A stretch of DNA of 64,000 nucleotides. Origin: CAYYHA01 sp964471535 (GTDB lineage: Bacteria; Myxococcota; Myxococcia; SLRQ01). Numbering within the stretch: the first letter of the stretch is position 1; each line of letters begins with the position of its first letter. The DNA lies in contig CAYYHA010000002.1 of assembly GCA_964471535.1 (NCBI GenBank), forward strand, positions 1-64,000, read 5' to 3'. Position numbers and translations under genes: made by a program. The notes under the pieces are model-generated. The model saw only the letters and a list, made by a program, of their open reading frames with translations. It did no database searches and had not been told where the DNA came from. Shown in pieces: positions 1 through 9,310 of this stretch.

Positions 1-1049
1 ACTGCCGCCTCATCGGCCGGCGCTTCCGGCTGGCGCACGTCTATTTCAAGGGCGGGAAAGTCATCGAGACGGCGACCTTTCGGGCAAACCCGCGCCGAAA
101 CGCGGAGAGCACCGAGGGAGATCTCTACATCGAGGCGGACAACGTCTACGGCACGGCCGAGGAGGACGCGCGGCGCCGGGACTTCACCATCAACGCGCTC
201 TTCTACGATCCGAAGGCGGGGCGGGTGGTCGACTACGTGGGTGGGCTCGCCGACATCGAGGCGCGCGTCATCCGAACCGTGGGGGAGCCGGAGATCCGCA
301 TGAAGGAGGATCCGGTCCGGATCCTCCGTGCAGTGCGCTTCGCCGCGAAGCTGGACTTCGAGATCGATCCCGCCACTTACGAGGCGATGAAGCGCACCGT
401 CTCGGAGATCCCCCGGTGTGCGCCGCCGCGGGTTCTGGAGGAGATCCTGCGCCTCTTGCGCTGCGGGGCCAGTCGTGCCGCCTTCGTGCTCCTCGAGGAC
501 ATCGGCGCCCTCCCTGTGCTCCTCCCGCCCGTGGCCGAGCGGCTCGCCACCGGAGGCGAGGAGGCGCGGGTCCGCTTCTATGCACTCCTCGACGCCCTCG
601 ATGAGTGGACCCACAGCCACGGCGGCCCGCCCGACGACGCGGTCCTCATCGCGATCCTGCTCCTTGCCCTCTTTCCGCCGGATGCGCTTCCCCACTCGCG
701 CGCCGAGGCGCTCGACGCCTATCTGCGCGATCTGGTGCGGGATGCGCGTCTGCCCCGACGGAAGGTGGAGCGGGTGCGGCTGATCCTGGGGGCCCAGCGC
801 ATCTTCGCCGGTCATCGCAAGCGGCGCTTCAGCGTCAAGCGCTTCTGCCGCCAGAGCTACATCCACGACGCCCTCACGCTCTTCGAGATCCGAGCGCGTG
901 CCACCGGTGAGGATGCGGAGGCTTTACCCGCCTGGCGGGCCCGTATCGAGGAGGCTGGGGGCGCGGCGGAGCCGTCGTCGGGCGAGGGCCGTCGCCGGCG
1001 TGGGGGCCGCCGCCGGCGCCGCCGCGGCGGTTCTGGCGGAGGGGCTTGA
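1..1049 (+). CDS. pcnB: Poly(A) polymerase / CCA tRNA nucleotidyltransferase family, 3' part
   Basis: The gene enters from the left edge; the reading frame is open from base 3 and stops with TGA at 1047-1049, so the N-terminus with the nucleotidyl-transfer metal site lies outside. The visible part carries class II polynucleotide nucleotidyltransferase signatures: RRDFTINAL near base 170 and EDPVRILRAVRFAAKL near base 307, the latter being the neck helix that follows the catalytic head. The C-terminal RNA-binding region is followed by a basic, glycine-rich tail made almost entirely of Arg and Gly. Such a basic tail is common in PcnB-type poly(A) polymerases, which add 3' A tails to RNA, and argues mildly against a plain CCA-adding enzyme. 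The head would be needed to separate the two activities. Confidence 0.85.
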   Translation, partial: CRLIGRRFRLAHVYFKGGKVIETATFRANPRRNAESTEGDLYIEADNVYGTAEEDARRRDFTINALFYDPKAGRVVDYVGGLADIEARVIRTVGEPEIRMKEDPVRILRAVRFAAKLDFEIDPATYEAMKRTVSEIPRCAPPRVLEEILRLLRCGASRAAFVLLEDIGALPVLLPPVAERLATGGEEARVRFYALLDALDEWTHSHGGPPDDAVLIAILLLALFPPDALPHSRAEALDAYLRDLVRDARLPRRKVERVRLILGAQRIFAGHRKRRFSVKRFCRQSYIHDALTLFEIRARATGEDAEALPAWRARIEEAGGAAEPSSGEGRRRRGGRRRRRRGGSGGGA

Positions 1050-1109
1050 GGCCGCACCAGATTGCGCAGCGGCACCGGGCGCACGGAGGCGCTCGTACCT
1101 GCGTGGGTG

Positions 1110-2954
1110 CTAGGGCCGAGGAAGGACCGCCTGCAGGTACTCCGAGTCGTCGACCCCCCACACCTCCGGGCCTTCTCCGTCGATTTCCGCCCGTTCCTCG
1201 AAGGGCCGGGCGCTGCCCGGATTCATGATGAGGCCCGGGATCGCGCCGTCGTGATGGAAGCCATCGGGGACGTTGGCCAGGCCCAGCGAGTGACCGATCT
1301 CGTGCACCAGCGTGTTCCCGAGCAGGTTCCCGAGCACCCGGATGGCCTCTTCGATCTCCCGATCCCGCAGGCCGCCCGGATACTCGCCGGCCTGGATCTC
1401 GTCTCCGCCGAGCTCGGGGACGAAGTAGCCGAAGATGTGATCGAAGCGGGGTGAGGCGATGGGTGAGGCCTGCAATTGCGGTGAGAAGGAGAGGAAGGGC
1501 TCCACGAAGACGCCGCCGAAGGCATAGAAGCCCTGCTCCTCGCTCTCGATGTTGCGACCGCCAATGACATCGTTGAGGCGGAGATTTCCGACGTCCTTCC
1601 CTTCGGTGTTGTCGAGGCCGAAGAGGCCCACGCCGTTGGGATCCCGGCCGTTGAGCTCGATCACCGAGTAGTCCTCGAAATCGGTGGGCCGCTCCTCGCG
1701 AAACTCGACGTTGTAGGGGGCGTAGTCGCGTCTCGCGACCTCGAGGATGCGTGCGCGCACCTCGGGCTCGACATTGCGCATGCCAAATCGGGTCAGGCCT
1801 TCGGAGAAGCCAGGGAGGTAGCGCAGGTAGACCACCTGCTTGGTGGGAAGGATCTGGAAGCGGCCCGACCAGGGGGGGCCGGTCAAGGTTTCGCCGAGGT
1901 AGCCGAGTTCCACCGTCGCCGTGCCCTCGAAGGTGCCGGGTGTCGCCCCCAACCCTTCGAGTTCGCCCTGCGCGTTGGCCTCGGGACGGATGACGAAACG
2001 CAGCGTCCCCGGTCCTTCGTACTCGGGGAAGATCTCGAAGTCGACGGGAAGGGCGGCGCCCTCCGTCGAGGTGAAGGTGCCCTGTAGCCGGATCCCGGTG
2101 TACTGCTGCGCCGCCGGATCGGAGGGCAGGAAGCCGCGTCCCACGAGGGTGAGCACCTGTCCGCGGCTGGCGGCGGGGGGCTCGGCGGCCGCCACCGCGG
2201 GGCGCACGATGAGGATCGCTGCCGGGATCGTGCCGCCCTCGACCTCTCCGGCGCCACTGGCATGGTCGTTCACCACGGTCAGGTCGAGATCGAGACGCCC
2301 TGTCTTGAAGCCGAACACCGAAGGTTCGTGTACGTACCGAAGCTCACGGCGAGAGATGGGCCGGACGGGCAGCTCCACGTCCACGGTCTCCGTCCCGCCG
2401 CCGTCCACTTCGAAGGTGCCGCGGGCGAAGACGCGGGTCGTACCCTCGCCAGGGAGGAGGAAACCCTCTCCCCGCAGGGTCGCCTCCTCCATGAAGGCCA
2501 GCGCCGGAGGCTCGAAGGAGACGGGAACCGGCAGGAGGCGGTCGACGACTTCGAAGCCGACGCTCGCGGAGTCCTCGATCCGGTGCTCCTTGCGCACGGT
2601 CCAGAGGGTGGCCGTTCCCTGGAAGGTGCCCTGCTCTCCGCCCAGCGCCGCAAAGAGCCGATCGCCGACCACGAGATAGAGTTCGGTCGCACTCTGATAC
2701 TCGAGCTCGATCTCGGCGTCCACGGCGTGCCCGGCAAAGGTACCGGTCAGGTGGGCGAAGACGCGCTCGCCCCGGAGGAATCCGCTGCCGAGAAAGCGCA
2801 GCCGGCTTCCTGGGAGCACGACCGAAGGGGTCACCTCGGCCAGGTTGATGCGTTCGAGATCGTCCGGTGGCTTCTGGGGGCCGCAGCCGAGGACCGCAGC
2901 GATGGCAGCGATCGCAAGGGGGGCTGCCCATTGCGCCCGAGACGCGCCCCGCAT
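1110..2954 (-). CDS. Exported lipoprotein with TIG-like repeats and a metzincin-like protease domain
   Basis: The 614-residue product starts with a lipoprotein signal ending AVLGC (Cys24). It then has about three TIG/IPT-like beta repeats, each opening with an 'x-P-x-x-x-x-x-G' strand and a G-x-G-F-L turn (near residues 40, 165 and 285). A protease-like C-terminal third follows. It carries HEIGHSLGLAN followed by FHHD and an IMN turn. That is the HExxHxxG of metzincins, but the expected third His (position 11) is Asn; the nearby HH could substitute. The start ATG overlaps the stop of the upstream gene (TGATG), so the two are probably translationally coupled. The domain call rests on motifs and the substrate is unknown. 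It is convergent with pcnB. Confidence 0.8.
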   Translation of the reverse strand: MRGASRAQWAAPLAIAAIAAVLGCGPQKPPDDLERINLAEVTPSVVLPGSRLRFLGSGFLRGERVFAHLTGTFAGHAVDAEIELEYQSATELYLVVGDRLFAALGGEQGTFQGTATLWTVRKEHRIEDSASVGFEVVDRLLPVPVSFEPPALAFMEEATLRGEGFLLPGEGTTRVFARGTFEVDGGGTETVDVELPVRPISRRELRYVHEPSVFGFKTGRLDLDLTVVNDHASGAGEVEGGTIPAAILIVRPAVAAAEPPAASRGQVLTLVGRGFLPSDPAAQQYTGIRLQGTFTSTEGAALPVDFEIFPEYEGPGTLRFVIRPEANAQGELEGLGATPGTFEGTATVELGYLGETLTGPPWSGRFQILPTKQVVYLRYLPGFSEGLTRFGMRNVEPEVRARILEVARRDYAPYNVEFREERPTDFEDYSVIELNGRDPNGVGLFGLDNTEGKDVGNLRLNDVIGGRNIESEEQGFYAFGGVFVEPFLSFSPQLQASPIASPRFDHIFGYFVPELGGDEIQAGEYPGGLRDREIEEAIRVLGNLLGNTLVHEIGHSLGLANVPDGFHHDGAIPGLIMNPGSARPFEERAEIDGEGPEVWGVDDSEYLQAVLPRP

Positions 2955-4943
2955 CACTCGACCCGAAGCGAGTACGACCCCATCAGCTCGCTCATCCCCT
3001 GGTAGGTGCCCACCGCTACGTAGTAGGTGCCCGTCGCCGGAACCGTCCAGTTCAGGATCTCGGCGTAGAGGCTCGAGAGGTCCTGGGGATCGTCGTTCTC
3101 CACCAGCACCGTCCCGGTGGGATCGACGATCTTGAGGTAGGTATCCCCGATCTCCGGCATGNNNNNNNNNNNNNNNNNNNNNNNNNNNNNNNNNNNNNNN
3201 NNNNNNNNNNNNNNNNNNNNNNNNNNNNNNNNNNNNNNNNNNNNNNNNNNNNNNNNNNNNNGCCCCCGGCGCCATCGTGTGCTGCACGTAGGTGAAGCCG
3301 GTGACCTGCGGCTGCAGGGTGAGTGACTGATCGTTGGCGCCCTCCGGCCCGTAGCTCATAGAGGCGATGAGGTTGAAGTTGCGGTCGCGGATCTGCACCT
3401 CGTCGCCGCCGTTCGACAGTCCGAGGGCACTTCCGCCGCCGCGGGCGGAGAAGACCTGGGCGCCGCCCATGGCCTTGAAGGTCGCCGGATCCCCGCCTCC
3501 GAAGACGAGGACCGCTTCACCTGGGGCGATCGTGGTGCCTGCCGGGAAGGTGAAGCGTTCGCTGACCGCATCGCTGATCGTGAAGCCACCGATGTCCACG
3601 GTGACCGTTGCGACGCTGACGATCTCGATGAACTCGTCCTCGGTTACGGAGGCCGTGCCGTTTCCGTTGACGTCTGCGTCCGGCGGCGGGTCGGCGAGCA
3701 CCTCGTTGATGACCAGCTCGCCTGGGATGGCGGAGGGCGCCCCGCTGTCGTTGCAAGTCATCGAATCGGGGCCGCACTGCATGACCCCGCTGCCGAGATC
3801 GAAGCAGGTGTAGCCGTTCGGACAGCCGGCACCACCGCTGCAGTCCTGTCCGCAGAAGGTGTTGATGCCCCCGTCGAAGGTCAGACAGAGGTCGGTAGGA
3901 CCGCCGCACTCCTCGTCGAGCTTGCAGCCCGTCTCGCAGAGGCCCGCGCCGCCGGCGAGGCGAGCGGTAAACGTGAGGTGGCCGGTGCAGGCCTGCAGAT
4001 CGCAGGTCTCCCCCGCGGGGTCGTCGTCGTCGCGGGCGCAGATCTCGTAGGTGACGGTGATGAAGTCGCCGGCCATCAGATCCATGGGCAGGTGGACCTT
4101 CGCGCTCCAGGTGGTGCCTCCCTCGTTGCCCATCTTCACTTCGGTGAAGTCGGTCGGCTGGGGGTCGTCGCCGGTGGCGTAGCGGAGGATCACCTCCTGG
4201 ATCGACGATTCCATGTCGCTGACCGTCGCGGTGACGGGAAAGTCGTTCGGGCCGGTCAGCGTGTCGGGGGTCGTCGATTGCACCGATGGCTTGTTACCGG
4301 TGCAGGTGGCGCTCCCTCCATCGCGGATGATGACCGTGTAGACGCGCTCGGCGGAGAGACCCGTGTCGGGGTTGGTGGCGGTCACCGTGAAGCTGTACTG
4401 CGGCTGCTGGCGCTGGGCAGGGGTCGGCTCCCAGAAGAAGACGGCGCGCTTGACCAACGGGGTGAAGACCGAGCCTTCCGGTTCACCAGCGATGGACCAT
4501 TCGATGCGTGTGGCCGCATCGTCGCGCACCTCGATGATCTTCTCGATGGACTTTTGTCCCTCCTCGATCACCCAGGTACTGCTGCCGACGAACTCGGGGC
4601 CAGCGTTGGAACCGCCGCGGACCGTGATGACGATGCGCTCGCTGTCCTCGGCGTTGCCGTCCGAGACGAAGAAGTCCACCTGGTGGTCGCCCACGTCCGC
4701 CGCGTCGGGCGACCAGGAGAAGCGGGCCTGCGTGGGCGCGAACTGCTTCAGGGTCGCGCGCTCCGGCATCCGCTCGGCGCGAAACTGCAAGGTCGGCGTA
4801 TCGGGGTCGCTCGCGGCGACGATGAACTCCAGGGTCTCGCCCACGGCCACCTCCTTGTCGCCGATGGCGAGCAGTTCTGGTGGCTGCCCGCCGCAGGCGA
4901 CGAGCATCGAGGTCGCAAGGCTTACGAGCAGCAGGTGTCGCAT
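2954..4943 (-). CDS. Surface lipoprotein with Ig-like, Cys-rich, lamin-tail-like and PPC-like domains (interrupted by gap)
   Basis: The protein begins with a lipoprotein signal ending LVAC (Cys17). The N-terminal part has two cadherin/He_PIG-like Ig folds of the 'VxVGETLEFxVxAxDPD' type, then a further beta region, a Cys-rich stretch (about residues 275-345), and an LTD (lamin-tail)-like domain with ELVINEVLADPPPDADVNGNG and a DEFIEI motif. The C-terminal 68 residues, beyond the N gap, look like a bacterial pre-peptidase C-terminal (PPC) domain (DTYLKIVDPTG, then GTYYVAVGTY). The two halves lie in different frames because the 100-N gap is a placeholder of arbitrary length; the true protein is probably continuous. 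The architecture suggests a cell-surface protein exported with the downstream metzincin-like lipoprotein. Confidence 0.75.
3162..3261. other. Assembly gap, 100 N
   Basis: Exactly one hundred undetermined bases interrupt the LTD/PPC lipoprotein gene. A round 100 is the usual placeholder for a gap of unknown size. The flanking coding halves are out of frame with each other, so the real length differs from 100. Confidence 0.99.
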
Positions 4944-4967
4944 CACGTTTGAGCCCTCCCGGGGGCG

Positions 4968-4996
4968 AAGATAGCAGGGGTCCTGGAGATTATCAG
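4968..4996 (-). promoter_or_regulatory. Candidate sigma-70-type promoter for the lipoprotein/protease pair
   Basis: On the minus strand there is CTGATA (4 of 6 to the -35 consensus), a 17-bp spacer, and TATCTT preceded by TGC (extended -10). Transcription would begin near 4961, leaving a short leader with GGGAGGG at 4954-4960 ahead of the ATG at 4943. The spacing is ideal but the hexamers are imperfect. Confidence 0.4.
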
Positions 4997-5132
4997 GCCT
5001 CTCGTCCGTGAAGGGCGCGGCAGAAAGCACTTGTGCGTCCGTGTAGGATAATGTAGGTAGCCCGCCGCGGACGAGGCCTCGTGGCCGAAGGGGAGTTCCG
5101 AGACCGTGTCTCCGACCTCCTCGACCTGATAC

Positions 5133-5160
5133 GGGACAATCCTGCGAGGAACGATACAAT
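5133..5160 (+). promoter_or_regulatory. Weak candidate promoter for the 5241 lipoprotein gene
   Basis: GGGACA, a 16-bp spacer and TACAAT precede the plus-strand gene pair by about 80 bases in the divergent region 4944-5240. Both hexamers are only partial matches. The rest of that roughly 300-bp region shows no coding sequence or RNA gene. Confidence 0.25.
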
Positions 5161-5240
5161 CGGCTGGGAATCGATACGGCCGGTGCACGCGCACCTGTGC
5201 TGCCGCGGCCGAACCAGAGGATTCCAACGGAGGGCATTCC

Positions 5241-6098
5241 ATGAAGCAAGTGACGTGGCTCTTGGCGCTGGCGGGGCTTTGCCTTGGCGCGGTGGCGTGT
5301 CCGTCCAACGGAGGCGGCGCCGTCGGTTCCAAGGAGGATGCCTTCGCCGGTGGCGACATCAAGGCAGACTGCTTCGACTGTGATCCCAACGACCTCCGGT
5401 CGGCCTTCGAGCAGGCGGATCTGGGGCGGACGGGCTTCTACCGCCGTGGCACCACCTGGACGGTGGCGTTCCAGTTCCGGACCGATCACCGCAACGAGAT
5501 GAATGCGCTGCGCGGCCCCGACACGATCGTCGAAGGGGGGGACGCAGGCGACACCTACCTCTTCGAGTACCGCGTCGCGTCGCTGGGCACGCGGGTCTTC
5601 GGCGACTACAAGCGGCCCACCGCCACCATCGAGATCCAGCAAGCGGCCAGCGCCGGACCCCTTGCCGGCCTCGTCGCCGAGGACCGCCTCGACCGCTACA
5701 CCTACCAGATGGATCTCATCATGAACGACCTCTTCCAGGGGGTTGCGAAGGTCTACTACGACGCACGCTACCCCCACGGGCACTATGTGGAGCTCGGCGA
5801 GGGGGCTCGGGTTCGCAGTGCAGCCGATCCCTTCCCCGTCTTCGTGCCCGATGTCACCGTCGCCGCCCCCGAGACGCGGTCGCTTCCCCCGCTGTCGCCG
5901 TCGCTCGAGGCAATCGCGGTCAAGGCAGCCGAGGTCGGCTGGCTGCCCGCCGACTGGAAGACCGCCGAGTACCGGTACTTCGAGTTCGATCTCGAAGGGG
6001 GTACGGAGGCCGTGTACTGGCGCAAGGGTGACCTGTGGCCGTCCTTCGTGACGAGCTGGCAGGGGGATGCACTCTTGGTCCGGCAGGTGGAGCCGTGA
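5241..6098 (+). CDS. Lipoprotein of unknown function
   Basis: A 285-residue protein with a clear lipoprotein signal (lipobox GAVAC, Cys20) and a GGG/SKED linker, then a mature domain beginning around ADCFDCDPNDLRSAF. The body is mixed alpha/beta with many aromatic residues and no motif I recognise. GGAGGG at 5228-5233 lies seven bases before the ATG. The stop is followed after eleven bases by the ATG of the transglutaminase-like/P-domain gene, so the two are likely one operon and may act together at the cell envelope. Confidence 0.8.
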   Translation: MKQVTWLLALAGLCLGAVACPSNGGGAVGSKEDAFAGGDIKADCFDCDPNDLRSAFEQADLGRTGFYRRGTTWTVAFQFRTDHRNEMNALRGPDTIVEGGDAGDTYLFEYRVASLGTRVFGDYKRPTATIEIQQAASAGPLAGLVAEDRLDRYTYQMDLIMNDLFQGVAKVYYDARYPHGHYVELGEGARVRSAADPFPVFVPDVTVAAPETRSLPPLSPSLEAIAVKAAEVGWLPADWKTAEYRYFEFDLEGGTEAVYWRKGDLWPSFVTSWQGDALLVRQVEP

Positions 6099-6109
6099 GG
6101 AGGTACGCC

Positions 6110-7900
6110 ATGCACACCACGACGAAGCAGATTCTCGGGCTCGTGATCGGGGCGGTCTTGCTGGTGCCGGCGCTGGCCAGCGCACGCAACGAGAACGACC
6201 GCTACGGTGAAGTGAAGATCAGTCGCCTCCACGCCGGTGCCACCCTGGAGAACGGCGTCCTGAAGGACCGGGCACAGGTCTCGAAGGTGCCCTGGGTGGG
6301 CAGCTGGTGGGCCTACCGGAGCAACGGCATCGCCGACTGCTGGGACGAGTATGGCGGCGGCGATTGCTACAAGGACGAGACGAAGCTCTCTCCTGCAGCC
6401 AAGCTCGACCGGTGGCTCGATCGCGAGGCCCGAATCGATCGACAGGGGCTTGCCGACTACGTCGCTGGCATCGCCGACATCAACCCGCTCGCCAGCGAGC
6501 GCGTCGATCTGATCCGGCGCCTCAACCGGTGGATCGCTCAGAACCCGGGCAAGGATTGGCGGGAGACCGACGACGGGAAGCGCTACCTCGAGCTGACCCA
6601 GCAGATCGAGGATCAGAAGGCGATGCTTCCAAAGGTGGACGTGGACACGGCGGTGGAGTTCGAGGTCCTCAACCACGGAAACGGCCAGGAGGGCGTCGAA
6701 GGCTGGTGGGGTCACTGCAACGCCTGGTCGGCGGCTGCGGTGATGGATCCGGAGCCCCGGCATTCGACGACGGTGGACGGCATCGAGTTTTCACCTGCCG
6801 ACGTCAAGGCCTACCTCACCGAGGCCTGGATGGAGCACCGCTCGAGCTTCTTCGGCAGCCGCGCCGACCACGATCCCACCGACGAGTCCGATATGGACGT
6901 CGCTTTCAAGGACGTCACGCCGGCGGCCTTCCACATCTTCTTTGCCGATCAGCTCGGCAACAAGGACAAGAGCTTCGTCATCGATCGTTACACCGGCTCG
7001 CAGGTGTGGAACCAACCCATCCGCGCCTACCAGACCAAGATCGAGCCCCTCTACCAGGGGGACACTCCGGAGCGCCGGCGAATCACGCAGACCGTCTACG
7101 GCTGGCGCGGTGAGGGCCAGGAACGGGACCTCGGGGAGCGTGAAGTCTATCCGGTGCTGGTCACCACCACCATCCACTGGATCACCGATGGCCTGCCCCA
7201 CGACGCGCTCACGGTGGAGAACATCAACGACGTCGACGACGAGGACGAATTCGCCGACGCGTGGGCGATCCGCCGGAAGTACGACGACCAGGTGGAGGTT
7301 CGCACCCTCACCTACGAGCTGTGGCTGACGCGCCCGCTCGGCGACGAGGATGCGGAGATCATCGGCGATGGCGTGTGGAAGCACGCCAACCCCCTTGGCA
7401 ACCAGAACCACCCCGACTTCATGTGGCAGCCCCTCGCCCAGGGCGCCGCGCGCCGGAACTACGAGAATCCCTACGTGCCCTATGAGCGAATCGTGGCTGA
7501 GATCCTGCCGGGAACGATCGAGCAGGTGGCGCCGCCGACGCCTTCGGAGGGTCTGGTCTTCGAGTCGACCGAGCGCTTCGAGATTCCCGACAACGATCGT
7601 AGCGGCGTGCGCTCGGTGATCACCGTGGAGGAGGACGTCGAGATCCACAGCCTGACGGTGATCCCCTCGATCACCCACACCTACAAGGGCGACCTCGAGA
7701 TCACGCTGCGCAAGGGCCGTCGGTGGAAGATCATCAAGAAGCGAGGCGAGGGGGGATCCGAAGACGACGTGAAGGATCCCATCGACGTGCCCCACTACAT
7801 CGGCGACACCACGAAGGGGGAGTGGACGCTGGTGGTCAAGGATCTCGCCGCGCAGGATGTCGGCACCCTCGAGGGGTGGAAGATCATCTTCAACCAATAG
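6110..7900 (+). CDS. Secreted protein with transglutaminase-elicitor-like core and C-terminal P domain
   Basis: A 596-residue exported protein. The ATG at 6110 was chosen because GAGGAGGT lies just before it and it gives a signal peptide ending ALASA; a longer frame upstream would overlap the previous gene. Around residues 195-215 there is a WWGHCNAWSAAA block. It contains Cys in a setting typical of transglutaminase-fold enzymes and closely resembles the WGHCNGWA block of the oomycete-type TGase-elicitor family. The last ~110 residues form a proprotein-convertase P-domain-like beta sandwich (VxSVITVEEDVEI, then THTYKGDLEITL and GEWTLVVKDLA). P domains usually accompany secreted peptidases and adhesins. 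The combination suggests an extracellular cross-linking or amidase enzyme; activity is inference. Confidence 0.75.
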   Translation: MHTTTKQILGLVIGAVLLVPALASARNENDRYGEVKISRLHAGATLENGVLKDRAQVSKVPWVGSWWAYRSNGIADCWDEYGGGDCYKDETKLSPAAKLDRWLDREARIDRQGLADYVAGIADINPLASERVDLIRRLNRWIAQNPGKDWRETDDGKRYLELTQQIEDQKAMLPKVDVDTAVEFEVLNHGNGQEGVEGWWGHCNAWSAAAVMDPEPRHSTTVDGIEFSPADVKAYLTEAWMEHRSSFFGSRADHDPTDESDMDVAFKDVTPAAFHIFFADQLGNKDKSFVIDRYTGSQVWNQPIRAYQTKIEPLYQGDTPERRRITQTVYGWRGEGQERDLGEREVYPVLVTTTIHWITDGLPHDALTVENINDVDDEDEFADAWAIRRKYDDQVEVRTLTYELWLTRPLGDEDAEIIGDGVWKHANPLGNQNHPDFMWQPLAQGAARRNYENPYVPYERIVAEILPGTIEQVAPPTPSEGLVFESTERFEIPDNDRSGVRSVITVEEDVEIHSLTVIPSITHTYKGDLEITLRKGRRWKIIKKRGEGGSEDDVKDPIDVPHYIGDTTKGEWTLVVKDLAAQDVGTLEGWKIIFNQ

Positions 7901-7910
7901 AGACCCGAAG

Positions 7911-7943
7911 GCGCCACCCGTAGCGTAGGCGGGTGGCGTCTTC
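7911..7943 (+). terminator. Hairpin terminator after the P-domain gene
   Basis: A 10-bp inverted repeat (GCGCCACCCG / CGGGTGGCGT, one G-T wobble) with a nine-base loop begins ten bases after the stop codon and is followed by CTTCC. The stem is strong but the U tract is short. Confidence 0.55.
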
Positions 7944-8062
7944 CACCGCACCGCAGCCGGCCACGCGAGCCCGTTGCTGCAGCACCCACCCAAGCCCGCT
8001 GCCGTCTGCCAAGGCGCTGGGCTTCCTGCTTCGGTGCGGCGTGACACCGGGGGGATTGGGAT

Positions 8063-8090
8063 GCCCGTGCCGCTCGGGTACGGGCGTTTT
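8063..8090 (+). terminator. Terminator-like hairpin with T tract just before the 8106 gene
   Basis: GCCCGTGCC pairs with GGTACGGGC (nine pairs including one G-T wobble) around a five-base loop and is followed by GTTTT. It sits 16 bases before the ATG of the next lipoprotein gene, so it could end read-through from upstream. As part of that gene's leader it could instead act as an attenuator. Confidence 0.5.
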
Positions 8091-8105
8091 GCTATCCTGG
8101 ACTCG

Positions 8106-9299
8106 ATGAGAGGCTTCGTCGCGCTGGCTCTCGGGGCTGTGCTCGCATGCGGCTCCGTGCCAGCGCCAGGCCCGGACGGCGGGAACGGCGGCGGGACGCC
8201 GCAGCGGGATGGTGCCATCGGCTCGGCCGACGGCGGCCGAGCCGATGCGGGGTCCTTCGACGGGGGTGGGCTCGATGGGGGCCGGGTCGATGGCGGTGGC
8301 GGAGACGGCGGCGCCGAAGATGGTGGCCTCGACGGGGGGCTGGCGCCGCCTCCGGCCGGGCGGGACGACGACCGCGACGGCCTCGACGATCGCTGGGAGT
8401 ACGAGGCGGGCGACCCCAGCCTCCTCGATTGGCGCAGCGCCGACACCGATGGGGACGGCACGCCGGATGGGGAGGAGGATCCCGATGGAGACGGCCTGAC
8501 CCACCTGGAGGAGTATGCTTTCTCTCGCTTGCTCGCGACGCCTCCGGGCCGTCGCCCCGATCCCTTCCGCATCGATCTCCTTGTCGAGCTCGATGCGATG
8601 GAGGGCCGCGGCCTCTCCGATGCGGTGATCGCCACAGCGGTGGATGCCTTCGACGCGCTGCCCATCGCGAGTCCCACCGGCAGGCTCGGCGTGGGCCTCC
8701 TCGTCTACCGAGATCAAGAGGACCTTCCACCCCAGGACTTCGACGGCAGCTTCGAAGGACGCCACCGAGCGCTCGCCCAGAGCGGGCCCGCCTACCAGGC
8801 CCCGGGGGAGCCTGCGGTACCCTTCGCCAAGATGGTGCACGTGCTCGTCGCAACCCGGCGCACCGATGACCCCTACCGCGGGGGGGAGGTGGTCAGCGAT
8901 GGGAATGGGGTGATCGAGAACACGGGCGTTCTCCTCTACAGTGACGCGCTCGCCGACCTGCATCCGCAGTGTGGAGGCGCCGGCGACCCGCCCATCACCT
9001 TCGAGGAGGCTCTGGCGGCGACGCTCGTCCACGAACTCGGGCACACCCTTCAGCTGGGGCACGACACCGAGGTGGGCGGCGGCATCAACTACTACAACAT
9101 CATGAGTGTTCCCACCTCGTGCCTGACCGCGCAGCAGCGCTTCCACGGCATCGGCAACCGAGACGAGTCCCTGGGAAACACCGAATCGATCTCCGCGCCC
9201 CGCTTCTCGGTGGATGCGGCGATGCGCATGCACTTCCTCCAGAAGCTCTCCGTCGAGACGGCACAGCTCGACGACGGCGGTGACGGCTACGAGATGTAG
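8106..9299 (+). CDS. Lipoprotein with DGG linker, calcium-loop-like repeats and metzincin-like motif
   Basis: A 397-residue lipoprotein (lipobox VLAC, Cys16) with a long Asp-Gly-Gly linker, then several DxDGDGxxD loops of thrombospondin-3/EF-hand type (about residues 90-140). The C-terminal domain holds HELGHTLQLGHD followed about 15 residues later by NIMS. The three His have metzincin spacing (1, 5, 11), but the invariant Gly at position 8 is Gln; the Met turn is present. The start was chosen for the signal peptide; an upstream in-frame ATG at 7974 would place the signal internally. It is probably a calcium-stabilised outer-membrane metalloprotease or a degenerate relative. It converges on the next gene eleven bases away. 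Confidence 0.75.
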   Translation: MRGFVALALGAVLACGSVPAPGPDGGNGGGTPQRDGAIGSADGGRADAGSFDGGGLDGGRVDGGGGDGGAEDGGLDGGLAPPPAGRDDDRDGLDDRWEYEAGDPSLLDWRSADTDGDGTPDGEEDPDGDGLTHLEEYAFSRLLATPPGRRPDPFRIDLLVELDAMEGRGLSDAVIATAVDAFDALPIASPTGRLGVGLLVYRDQEDLPPQDFDGSFEGRHRALAQSGPAYQAPGEPAVPFAKMVHVLVATRRTDDPYRGGEVVSDGNGVIENTGVLLYSDALADLHPQCGGAGDPPITFEEALAATLVHELGHTLQLGHDTEVGGGINYYNIMSVPTSCLTAQQRFHGIGNRDESLGNTESISAPRFSVDAAMRMHFLQKLSVETAQLDDGGDGYEM

Positions 9300-9310
9300 G
9301 CGAGGTCGGC

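Noticed and set aside
1110..6185. A 1691-residue minus-strand open frame
   Set aside because: It reads across the 100-N gap and antisense through two plus-strand genes; the real content is two lipoprotein genes ending at 4943.
8093..8106. A TATCCT -10 box giving a leaderless transcript at 8106
   Set aside because: No -35 at the right distance; the position just after a terminator-like T tract makes it doubtful.
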